The notes beneath the pieces were generated by a model. That model searched no databases. It was not told the DNA's origin and saw only the letters and a program-made list of their open reading frames with translations. A stretch of DNA of 11,689 nt, from NCBI GenBank assembly GCA_002368715.1, contig DFEO01000027.1:1-11689 (forward strand). Direction: 5' to 3'. The stretch is from Ruminococcus sp. UBA3800. Lineage in GTDB: Bacteria > Bacillota > Clostridia > Oscillospirales > Ruminococcaceae. A program made the position numbers and the translations under genes. Shown one piece after another: positions 6,271 through 11,689 of this stretch (position 1 is its first letter; each line of letters starts with the position of its first letter).

Positions 6271-7371
6271 ATGGAGATCATTAACAAATCGGATAAGGCA
6301 CTATTAAAGGAATATGAGAATTTCGTAAAAAACAGCGAGTACGGAAACTTTATGCAGTCTCTGCGCTGGCCCAAGGTAAAAGACGGCTGGGGCTGGGACG
6401 CTGTGCTTTCCCGTGACAGCGAAGGGAAGATAAGAGGGACCTGTCTGGTAATAACAAAGAAAGTCCCTATCTTCGGAGTAAAGTTCCTTTACGCACCTCA
6501 CGGCCCCTGCTGTGACTGGTCGGACAAGGAAGTTATGCAGGACCTCTTTGAGGGCGTCAAGGTGCTTGCAAAAAAGCACAGGTGCTATCAGTTTATGTGG
6601 GATCCCCCGTTTGAAGAGAAGGAAGAGGAGAGAACAGCTCTTATCGAGAGCATGGGCTTTTCCCACATCCACAATGCGGCCGAGCTGACCACTATCCAGG
6701 CAAGAAACAACTATATGCTGAGAAATATAAAGGGCAAGACCGCCGATGAAGTGATGGCAGGCTTCAAGCCGGACTGGAGAAACAGGATAAGAAAGGGCCC
6801 CAAGAAGGGTGTTACCTGTGAGGCCTGCGGCTCGGACAGGCTGGATGACTTTTATCCCCTTTATGAAGCAACGGGTATCCGTGACGGCTTCTCGATAAGA
6901 GGCAAGGAATATCTGGCAAAGTTCATCGACAGCTTCGGCAAGGATCACTGCCGCCTGTTCGTGTGCTACTGTGAGGAGGACGGCAAAAAGATACCGATCT
7001 CGGGAGCGATAACCACCCAGTATGCAGGCAAGACCTGCTATGTTTACGGAGCCTCCGCAAACCACCACCGCAACCTCTATCCCAACTATCTCATGCAGTG
7101 GACGATGATAAACTGGGCGCTGGAGGGCGGCTGCGATATATACGACTTTATGGGCATACCCTTCTATACCGACGAAACCAACCCGAACTACGGTGTTTAT
7201 AAATTCAAGAAGGGATTCAACGGCGAGGTCGTTACCTATGCCGGAGAGTTTTTCTATGTGTTCAAGCCATTTATGAAGAAGATCGTGGACAAGTGCGAGA
7301 AGATCGTTATGGACAGACACGAGAGAAAAAGACAGAAGCTTCTCAAAAACAGAAATATGGATATGCAGTAA
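6271..7371 (+). CDS. FemX/MurM-type peptidoglycan bridge aminoacyltransferase (FemAB family)
   Basis: FemAB-family enzymes use aminoacyl-tRNA to add the first residue(s) of the peptidoglycan cross-bridge to lipid II, at the inner face of the membrane. The 366-residue product has the two GNAT-like halves expected. Support comes from the N-terminal FMQSLRWPKVK with WGWDAVLSRD, the ADEVMAGFKPDWRNRIRKG block at about 158-176 (the usual place for the basic lysine/arginine-rich motif), the YVYGASANHHRNLYPNYLMQW motif at about 255-276, and YDFMGIPF at 291-298. The C-terminus is strongly basic. The long serine-tRNA-synthetase-like coiled-coil arm of FemA is not evident, which fits the FemX-type more than FemA/B. 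The ribosome binding site AGGAGAGG (6254-6261) lies 9 nt from the ATG. It heads an operon with a DUF368 transporter. The amino acid added cannot be read from sequence. Confidence 0.85.
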   Translation: MEIINKSDKALLKEYENFVKNSEYGNFMQSLRWPKVKDGWGWDAVLSRDSEGKIRGTCLVITKKVPIFGVKFLYAPHGPCCDWSDKEVMQDLFEGVKVLAKKHRCYQFMWDPPFEEKEEERTALIESMGFSHIHNAAELTTIQARNNYMLRNIKGKTADEVMAGFKPDWRNRIRKGPKKGVTCEACGSDRLDDFYPLYEATGIRDGFSIRGKEYLAKFIDSFGKDHCRLFVCYCEEDGKKIPISGAITTQYAGKTCYVYGASANHHRNLYPNYLMQWTMINWALEGGCDIYDFMGIPFYTDETNPNYGVYKFKKGFNGEVVTYAGEFFYVFKPFMKKIVDKCEKIVMDRHERKRQKLLKNRNMDMQ

Positions 7372-7386
7372 AACAGGAGCATAAAA

Positions 7387-8271
7387 ATGAAAGGTAACAG
7401 ACTGCTGGCTAGGTTTTTCTTCGTGCCTCTGGGGTGTCTGACGCTCAGCTATGTGACGATGTGCGTTTACTGGCTGGTGACAGGCTGCCGCTATGGGGTC
7501 AAGGTCTGCACGTCTGTTTTTGTGGATTCACTGCCTTTCACGCTGATAATCTCCGGAGCCGCTGCTGCGGTGTCGGGGACCGTTGCGATAAAGCGGATAA
7601 AGCGCTTTACTTCAGCAATGGAAAAATGCAGAAAAAGCTCGGGGGCTCCCGAGGATATAGCGGAGCTTGACAAAGCTCTGGGTGCGCTTAAATACAAGGG
7701 CGCTTATGTGAGCCTGCTCCGGGCGTCGGCTCTTCTTGGCTGCGGCTGTTATGACGAATGTCTGGGGGAGCTTGAAGGTATCGACCTTGCTTATCTTTCG
7801 GCGGAGGACGAGGAGGAGTATTTCAATATGCTCATCTACTGCCGGCTGATGCAGGGCGAAAAGGAAACGGCGCTAAGGCTCTATCTTTTGAGCGGCCATT
7901 ATTTCAGGCGGGCGCTTGGCCGGAGGGGGACCTCCCACATCCGCCACACTGTGGGTATGATATACTATACTGTGGGCGAGTATGACAAGGCGCTGAGGCT
8001 TTTTGAGGAGTCCAAAAAGGATGCTGAGCGTTCGCTTCTGTGCGAGTGCGACCTCTGGGCAGGGCTTTGCTTTTTGAAGCTGGGCTCGGGACAGCAGGCT
8101 CTGGACTGTGCGGTGAGGGCAGCTGTGAACGTGAGCGACCAAAGGCAGGAAAAAGATCTTGCTCACCTGAAAAGAGCGGCAGAAGCGCTGACAGAGCGTG
8201 AACATCGGGCAGCCGGGAGCTGTCAGCAGGCTCCGTCACAGGAGGTACCCGAAAACGGGTCGGAGATATAA
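7387..8271 (+). CDS. Membrane-anchored TPR-like protein of unknown function
   Basis: A 294-residue protein that I do not recognise as a named family. It has two transmembrane helices near the N-terminus (about 10-33 and 48-70), with K/R-rich flanks that suggest the rest is cytoplasmic. Residues about 105-265 look like degenerate tetratricopeptide repeats, clearest at 186-210 (RHTVGMIYYTVGEYDKALRLF) and 222-245. The 3' end is hydrophilic (EREHRAAGSCQQAPSQEV). TPR segments usually bind other proteins, so a scaffold for the neighbouring envelope enzymes is an inference only. It starts 15 nt after femX, with AGGAG (7375-7379) 7 nt from the ATG, and precedes the DUF368 gene by 41 nt. Cysteine is unusually frequent (about 13) for a cytoplasmic TPR protein. 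Confidence 0.75.
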   Translation: MKGNRLLARFFFVPLGCLTLSYVTMCVYWLVTGCRYGVKVCTSVFVDSLPFTLIISGAAAAVSGTVAIKRIKRFTSAMEKCRKSSGAPEDIAELDKALGALKYKGAYVSLLRASALLGCGCYDECLGELEGIDLAYLSAEDEEEYFNMLIYCRLMQGEKETALRLYLLSGHYFRRALGRRGTSHIRHTVGMIYYTVGEYDKALRLFEESKKDAERSLLCECDLWAGLCFLKLGSGQQALDCAVRAAVNVSDQRQEKDLAHLKRAAEALTEREHRAAGSCQQAPSQEVPENGSEI

Positions 8272-8275
8272 AACG

Positions 8276-8293
8276 GGCGGCATAAAAGCCGCC
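8276..8293 (+). promoter_or_regulatory. Hairpin before the popT ribosome binding site
   Basis: GGCGGC (8276-8281), loop ATAAAA, GCCGCC (8288-8293), then only TT. It lies in the 41-nt gap after the TPR gene, 10 nt before GGAGG (8304-8308). It may act as a partial terminator, an mRNA-processing boundary or a stabilising hairpin. The stem is near-identical to the zapA leader hairpin. Confidence 0.5.
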
Positions 8294-8312
8294 TTAAATA
8301 TGTGGAGGTAAT

Positions 8313-9194
8313 ATGATACTAAATGCATTCAGGGGCTTTTGTATGGCTCTGGCAGACAGCGTCCCGGGGGTCTCGGGCGGAACGATAGCGTTTCTTATGG
8401 GGTTTTATGACCTGTTCATAAATTCGCTGAATGACCTTATGGGTAAGGACAATAAAAAAAGAAAAAAAGCTATACTGTTCATAATACAGCTCGGGATCGG
8501 CTGGGTGATAGGTATGGCTCTTGCGGTAAGCGTTCTGGCAAGCGTTTTCGAGAACGGCATTTATAAAGTCAGCTCGCTGTTCATAGGCTTTATCGTTCTG
8601 GCGATACCGGTCATGATATATGAAGAGATCGAGAGCATAAAGGGAAAATACATAAACCTGATATGGGCTGCGGTCGGCATAGCGGTGGTCGTTTGCATAG
8701 CTATGCTCGGTTCGACGGGAGATACCGACGTTTCCCATATGTCGGCAGGGCTTGCGGCATACACCTTCTTTGCAGGTATGTGCGCTATCTCGGCAATGGT
8801 GCTGCCGGGCATCTCGGGCTCGACTATCCTTCTCACCTTCGGGCTGTATGTCCCTGTGGTCACCTCGGTCAAGGATGTTTTGCACCTGAAGCTGTCATCG
8901 CTGCCTATCTGTGTGGTGCTGGCGCTGGGGGCAGTCGCAGGGATCTTTGTTTCGCTGAGGCTGATAAAGAAGGCTCTTGAAAAATTCCGCAGCCAGACCA
9001 TCTACTGCGTTCTGGGAATGATGATCGGCTCTCTTTACGCTATCGTAAAGGGCCCCACCACCCTCAAGCACCCCAAGCCTGCAATGACCTGGAGCAAGTT
9101 CAGCATCGTGTTCTTCATCATCGGTGCTGCTATCGTGTTCACGATGCAGGCTGCAAAGATATACTTTGAAAAGAAAAAAAAGAACGTTGAATAA
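8313..9194 (+). CDS. popT: DUF368 family polyprenyl (undecaprenyl) phosphate transporter, PopT-type
   Basis: DUF368 proteins (PopT) were shown to return undecaprenyl phosphate across the cytoplasmic membrane so that the lipid carrier can be reused for wall synthesis. This 293-residue protein has about eight hydrophobic segments. It also has the internal repeat typical of the family: DSVPGVSGGT at 15-24 in the first half and MVLPGISGST at 162-171 in the second, both re-entrant-helix motifs. The C-terminus is basic (EKKKKN). The ribosome binding site GGAGG lies only 4 nt from the ATG, which is short, but no better start exists nearby. It is third in the femX operon, joining lipid II modification with carrier recycling, and is followed by a strong terminator. 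The family is confident; the substrate is inferred from the family. Confidence 0.88.
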   Translation: MILNAFRGFCMALADSVPGVSGGTIAFLMGFYDLFINSLNDLMGKDNKKRKKAILFIIQLGIGWVIGMALAVSVLASVFENGIYKVSSLFIGFIVLAIPVMIYEEIESIKGKYINLIWAAVGIAVVVCIAMLGSTGDTDVSHMSAGLAAYTFFAGMCAISAMVLPGISGSTILLTFGLYVPVVTSVKDVLHLKLSSLPICVVLALGAVAGIFVSLRLIKKALEKFRSQTIYCVLGMMIGSLYAIVKGPTTLKHPKPAMTWSKFSIVFFIIGAAIVFTMQAAKIYFEKKKKNVE

Positions 9195-9465
9195 AAGCAG
9201 CAGCGGCCGCTCCCGAAGGAGCAGCCGCTGTTTTTTGCATCTGTAAGCGAGCCTGTTTTTTCTGCTTTTCAAGATCCCTTGAATAAAGCCTTGCTGCCGC
9301 AAAAGCACACAGCACCATAATAGCGCCCAGCACCACCGCTGCGGCATCTATCCTTGCAAGGGCTGTCAGCCCGAACACAACGGCGCCCCGAAGACAGACC
9401 CTCAGCCACCAGTTCTCGCCGTCTTTCATTCTCAGACTCAGAAGCATAACGGATATCGCTGCCAT
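9139..9465 (-). CDS. Small membrane protein, hypothetical
   Basis: A 108-residue frame with one long or two short hydrophobic helices (about 25-60), a charged stretch (RDLEKQKKQARLQ, 63-75) and an Ala-rich, then Ser/Phe-rich tail. The ATG has a strong GGGAGG (9473-9478), 7 nt away, and an extended -10 promoter just upstream, so expression is likely. The odd part is the 3' end: codons about 77-89 are the popT terminator hairpin itself, and the last 56 nt lie antisense to popT. Either the protein really ends there, or a former stop codon nearer residue 75 has been lost. I do not recognise a family. Confidence 0.6.
   Translation of the reverse strand: MAAISVMLLSLRMKDGENWWLRVCLRGAVVFGLTALARIDAAAVVLGAIMVLCAFAAARLYSRDLEKQKKQARLQMQKTAAAPSGAAAAAFIQRSFFSFQSISLQPAS
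9201..9236. terminator. Rho-independent terminator after popT
   Basis: CAGCGGC (9201-9207) pairs with GCCGCTG (9224-9230). An inner GCTCC/GGAGC stem (9209-9213 with 9218-9222) closes a CGAA loop, with one C/A mismatch between the stems, and TTTTTT follows. It begins 7 nt after the popT stop. Read on the minus strand the stem is followed by CTTTTATT, so it may also work, more weakly, against the convergent small gene whose frame contains it. Confidence 0.9.
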
Positions 9466-9500
9466 GATAATTCCTCCCCTGTTTTGTTTTTCCAGAAAGC

Positions 9501-9509
9501 ATTATAACA
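9501..9509 (-). promoter_or_regulatory. Extended -10 promoter of the small membrane protein gene
   Basis: On the minus strand: TGT followed by TATAAT (9501-9506), an extended -10 element with no clear -35 at 16-18 nt. The predicted start near 9494 leaves about 29 nt to the ATG. It sits in the 80-nt gap behind the lysozyme gene, so the small gene need not depend on lysis-cassette transcription. No terminator is visible between the lysozyme stop and this promoter. Confidence 0.6.
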
Positions 9510-9545
9510 TACCTCAAAACATTTGTGGGGAATTTTTTCGGACAG

Positions 9546-10442
9546 TTAGATCTTCTTTTTCAGCTCCCTTGTCAGCCTGTCAGCAAAGCCCTCACCGGCT
9601 ATGCCGTTCGGCTTATAGCCCCAGCTTGTCAGAAGGCCGTTCACCACTCCCCGGGTGCCTATGCCAAAGCCGTCATCAACGGTGATGTGTACCGTTGTCA
9701 GCCCTGCCTGCTCGGCAAGCGAGAGCAGGGATTTGAGCTCATACACCCCGAAGTTCTTGTCGCCCTGCTTGAGCCCCTTGGTGTCCAGGACTTTGAGCGC
9801 TGGCTTGGGCGAAGGCTTTGTATAGCCGTTAAGACCTGCCGCTTTTATTACGGCAGGATAATCCTTGTAAGCATAGTCGCAGTCGCACTTGCCGCCGACA
9901 CCGCTCACAAAGCCCGAGGACGTATACTGCCACATACCGTATGGGCCGTCGTAATCGGGCTTTGTCACATCAAAGTTTGCCACCCAGATGTCATACCTGC
10001 GCCTGATGTCTGACGGGACCTTGCTTTCAAGAAACGACACATAGCTGTAAAGACAAACGTAATAGCCCTTCTTTTCAAGATATGAACAGAAGGCCGTTAT
10101 TATCTTTCCTATCGTGTCCGCAGAAAGAGAGCTCTGTGTCCTGTCCTCGATATCGAAAGCCACGGGGTAATCGAGCTGCTTGCCCGACAGGACCTTGCAA
10201 AAGCACTTTGCTTCCGCCTCGGCGTCTGCCGGTGTCAGCGCATAGCTGTACCAGTATGCTCCCACGCCAAGACCTGCCGCCTTTGCCTTCTTATAATTCT
10301 CCTCAAAGCGTTCGTCCTTCTGGCTGTCATATCTGCCGTAACCGGCATTGAGGATAACAAAATGATATCCGTCTGCTTTTACCTTTTCAAGATCTACGCT
10401 TCCCTGCCAGTGGGAAATGTCGATGCCCTTTATCCTGTTCAT
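9546..10442 (-). CDS. GH25 (Chalaropsis-type) lysozyme with C-terminal peptidoglycan-binding-like domain; phage-like endolysin
   Basis: An N-acetylmuramidase that cleaves the glycan backbone of peptidoglycan. The GH25 domain covers about 4-200: IKGIDISHWQG with D8, FVILNAGYGR, GAYWYSYA, the catalytic AFDIED (D97 and E99) and WQY at 171-173. A Pro/Lys linker (208-216) leads to a peptidoglycan-binding-like fold (about 220-295; GLKQGDKNFGVYELKSLL, VDDGFGIGTRGVV). There is no signal peptide, as in holin-dependent phage endolysins. AGGAG (10449-10453) lies 6 nt from the ATG, which overlaps the stop of the holin-like gene as ATGA. All catalytic residues expected for the family are present. Confidence 0.9.
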   Translation of the reverse strand: MNRIKGIDISHWQGSVDLEKVKADGYHFVILNAGYGRYDSQKDERFEENYKKAKAAGLGVGAYWYSYALTPADAEAEAKCFCKVLSGKQLDYPVAFDIEDRTQSSLSADTIGKIITAFCSYLEKKGYYVCLYSYVSFLESKVPSDIRRRYDIWVANFDVTKPDYDGPYGMWQYTSSGFVSGVGGKCDCDYAYKDYPAVIKAAGLNGYTKPSPKPALKVLDTKGLKQGDKNFGVYELKSLLSLAEQAGLTTVHITVDDGFGIGTRGVVNGLLTSWGYKPNGIAGEGFADRLTRELKKKI

Positions 10443-10624
10443 TCGTCTCTCCTTTCCTTTTTTGCCGCCTGTGTCCCGAAATAGAACGATATTATCACAG
10501 TGAACACCGTCATAAGATCGTCTGCGTCTGTGCTTCCGGTCAGCGCCTTTATACAGAACACCAGCGTTATCATCAGCGTAACGATGGATTTAACGTCTGT
10601 CAGTTTGCATAAACGTTCTTTCAT
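10439..10624 (-). CDS. Small holin-like membrane protein
   Basis: A 61-residue protein with a short charged N-terminus (MKERLCKLTDVK), two hydrophobic helices (about 13-30 and 36-53, the second ending ISFYFGTQ) and a highly charged C-terminus (AAKKERRDE). This is the topology of class II-type phage holins, and the VFTVIISFYFGTQ end is a pattern I associate with small phage membrane proteins next to endolysins. A holin would form membrane lesions to release the lysozyme. AAAGGAG (10631-10637) lies 6 nt from the ATG. It overlaps the lysozyme gene by 4 nt, and the gap to the preceding gene is 21 nt. Confidence 0.7.
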   Translation of the reverse strand: MKERLCKLTDVKSIVTLMITLVFCIKALTGSTDADDLMTVFTVIISFYFGTQAAKKERRDE

Positions 10625-10645
10625 AGTCCTCTCCTTTCATTGTCC

Positions 10646-10885
10646 CTATTGTGTCCTTGTGCGCTCGATAGCCTTTATCCTTTCCTCGGCTATGCTCAGG
10701 CGCTCGAGCGCTGCGCTCTGTCTTGCCACCGCACGCTCCAGCTGTTCTAGCCTGTAAACCACAAGACTCAGGCTTTTGTCCTGCTCGGTGCGTGACTGCT
10801 TTACGGCTGTCCTCTGGATCATTACCTGGCAGAGAACGCTGGCTGCTGCTGTTATCAGTGCGGTCACAATGGCGGTATCTATCAT
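10646..10885 (-). CDS. Small membrane coiled-coil protein, phage lysis-cassette type
   Basis: A 79-residue protein: one N-terminal transmembrane helix (about 4-24, AIVTALITAAASVLCQVMI) then a charged coiled coil (about 38-75, with VVYRLEQLERAVARQ and ALERLSIAEERIKAIE). Phage lysis cassettes often begin with such a protein (XhlA-like or spanin/holin accessory types). The start at 10885 is chosen because a near-perfect GGGGAGGTGA (10890-10899) lies just before it. An in-frame ATG at 10915 has no ribosome binding site and falls within a hairpin loop, and using it would add ten unlikely residues. First gene of the three-gene cassette. Confidence 0.65.
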   Translation of the reverse strand: MIDTAIVTALITAAASVLCQVMIQRTAVKQSRTEQDKSLSLVVYRLEQLERAVARQSAALERLSIAEERIKAIERTRTQ

Positions 10886-10895
10886 CTGCTCACCT

Positions 10896-10939
10896 CCCCG
10901 AAAATACCCCTTCACTTAACAGGGGATAGGGGCTTTTTT
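10896..10939 (+). terminator. C/G hairpin with T-run; also covers the lysis-cassette ribosome binding site
   Basis: Plus strand: CCCC (10896-10899) with GGGG (10929-10932), and AT-A-CCCCT (10904-10911) with AGGGGAT (10921-10927), loop 9 nt, followed by CTTTTTTG. This is a good terminator for rightward transcription, though no rightward gene ends here. In the minus-strand transcript the same pairing ties up the first four G of the GGGGAGGTGA ribosome binding site of the 79-residue gene, so it may limit lysis-cassette translation. Confidence 0.6.
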
Positions 10940-11000
10940 GTTGCAGTAAAAATGCAACAATTAATGAGATATGTCCAAATCAAAAGAAAAAACATATCTC
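10938..11000. repeat. Two adjacent hairpins in the lysis cassette–nifJ gap
   Basis: TTGTTGCA (10938-10945) with TGCAACAA (10953-10960), loop 7; and GAGATATGT (10966-10974) with ACATATCTC (10992-11000), loop 17. They lie in the 416-nt gap between the lysis cassette start (10885) and nifJ (11302). The rest of that gap holds the C/G terminator, a 10-bp palindrome AGTATATACT (11038-11047), a doubtful short frame, and the nifJ promoter and leader. No convincing promoter for the lysis cassette was found. The palindromes could be protein-binding sites or leader structures. Confidence 0.45.
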
Positions 11001-11154
11001 TGCACAAATATAGTGTGCGTGATTTGTTGATATCGCCAGTATATACTATGCCTTTTTGCCAAAGCTGTCACTGCTGCGGCGGGTGTTTGATAAGAGAAGC
11101 AGACAAGTGATGGTCTATAACGGTTTTTTTACATAAAAATTATCGCTGGGGGTA

Positions 11155-11183
11155 TTTACAAACGGCGGATTAAGTGGTATAAT
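11155..11183 (+). promoter_or_regulatory. Strong sigma-A promoter of nifJ
   Basis: TTTACA (11155-11160), a 17-nt spacer, then TATAAT (11178-11183). A second TATAAT overlaps it (11183-11188), so two starts are possible, near 11190 or 11195. This near-consensus promoter fits the high expression expected of a central fermentative enzyme. No clear Rex or CcpA operator was recognised around it. Confidence 0.85.
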
Positions 11184-11189
11184 ATAATA

Positions 11190-11689
<500 letters not shown>

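Noticed and set aside
6304..7320. 338-codon open frame on the minus strand opposite femX
   Set aside because: It is an exact shadow of the FemX gene, which has clear family motifs, a ribosome binding site and a promoter. The antisense frame has no ribosome binding site or recognisable domain.
8319..8885. 188-codon minus-strand frame inside the DUF368 gene
   Set aside because: Antisense to a confidently assigned membrane protein. The composition (many H, Y, R) is typical of reverse-complemented membrane-helix codons.
10646..10885. Reading the 79-residue protein as a second true holin
   Set aside because: It has one N-terminal helix and a long coiled coil, which fits an accessory lysis protein better. 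The call is left general.
10886..10915. Upstream ATG at 10915 for the coiled-coil lysis protein
   Set aside because: No ribosome binding site, lies in a hairpin loop, and the ATG at 10885 has a near-perfect GGGGAGGTGA.
11038..11047. AGTATATACT palindrome as a lysis-cassette promoter or operator
   Set aside because: Minus-strand TATACT is present but no -35 fits at 16-18 nt, and ten A/T-rich bases can be palindromic by chance.

Overview
The window looks like chromosomal DNA of a Gram-positive, low-to-mid GC anaerobe of the Clostridia, most likely a Ruminococcus-type member of the Oscillospiraceae. The reasons are strong AGGAGG-type ribosome binding sites, TTTACA/TATAAT promoters, a pyruvate:ferredoxin oxidoreductase, a ZapA–peptidase U32 pair and a FemX-type ligase. 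The genus is inferred from gene style only. No tRNA, rRNA, CRISPR array or insertion sequence was recognised.

Layout. Positions 1-217 hold hairpins and the promoter of a two-gene unit, zapA (218-676) and a large U32 protein (676-2754), coupled by a 1-nt overlap and closed by a 12-bp bidirectional terminator (2763-2796). On the minus strand, 2848-5895 is a three-gene unit in the order ECF sigma factor, membrane anti-sigma-like protein, YfbK-like VWA lipoprotein. It is read from a consensus promoter at 6062-6090 through a leader of about 160 nt. On the plus strand, 6271-9194 is a cell-envelope unit: FemX-type ligase, a membrane TPR-like protein and a DUF368/PopT undecaprenyl-phosphate transporter, ending in a strong terminator (9201-9236). 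On the minus strand there follow a small membrane protein (9139-9465) whose reading frame runs through that terminator, and a compact phage-like lysis cassette: coiled-coil membrane protein, holin-like protein and GH25 lysozyme (9546-10885). The window ends in the first 129 codons of nifJ (from 11302), behind a strong promoter and a leader with three stem-loops.

Main signal. The leader of the sigma operon contains a 16-nt block (plus-strand 6006-6021; 21 of 22 over 6000-6021) that is the exact reverse complement of the Shine-Dalgarno region of the VWA gene 1.5 kb downstream in the same unit (4486-4501). In RNA the two could pair and cover the VWA ribosome binding site. The block sits inside a leader that can form two mutually exclusive 7-bp closing helices. 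This suggests an RNA-level link between sigma-operon transcription and VWA translation. A rival reading is an inverted copy of the VWA translation-initiation region. Both can be tested.

Most of the window serves the cell envelope: division (ZapA), surface stress signalling (sigma, anti-sigma, VWA), peptidoglycan bridge formation and lipid-carrier recycling (FemX, PopT), and wall lysis (GH25). The U32 protein (RNA hydroxylation family) and nifJ (pyruvate fermentation) are the metabolic and translation-related exceptions.
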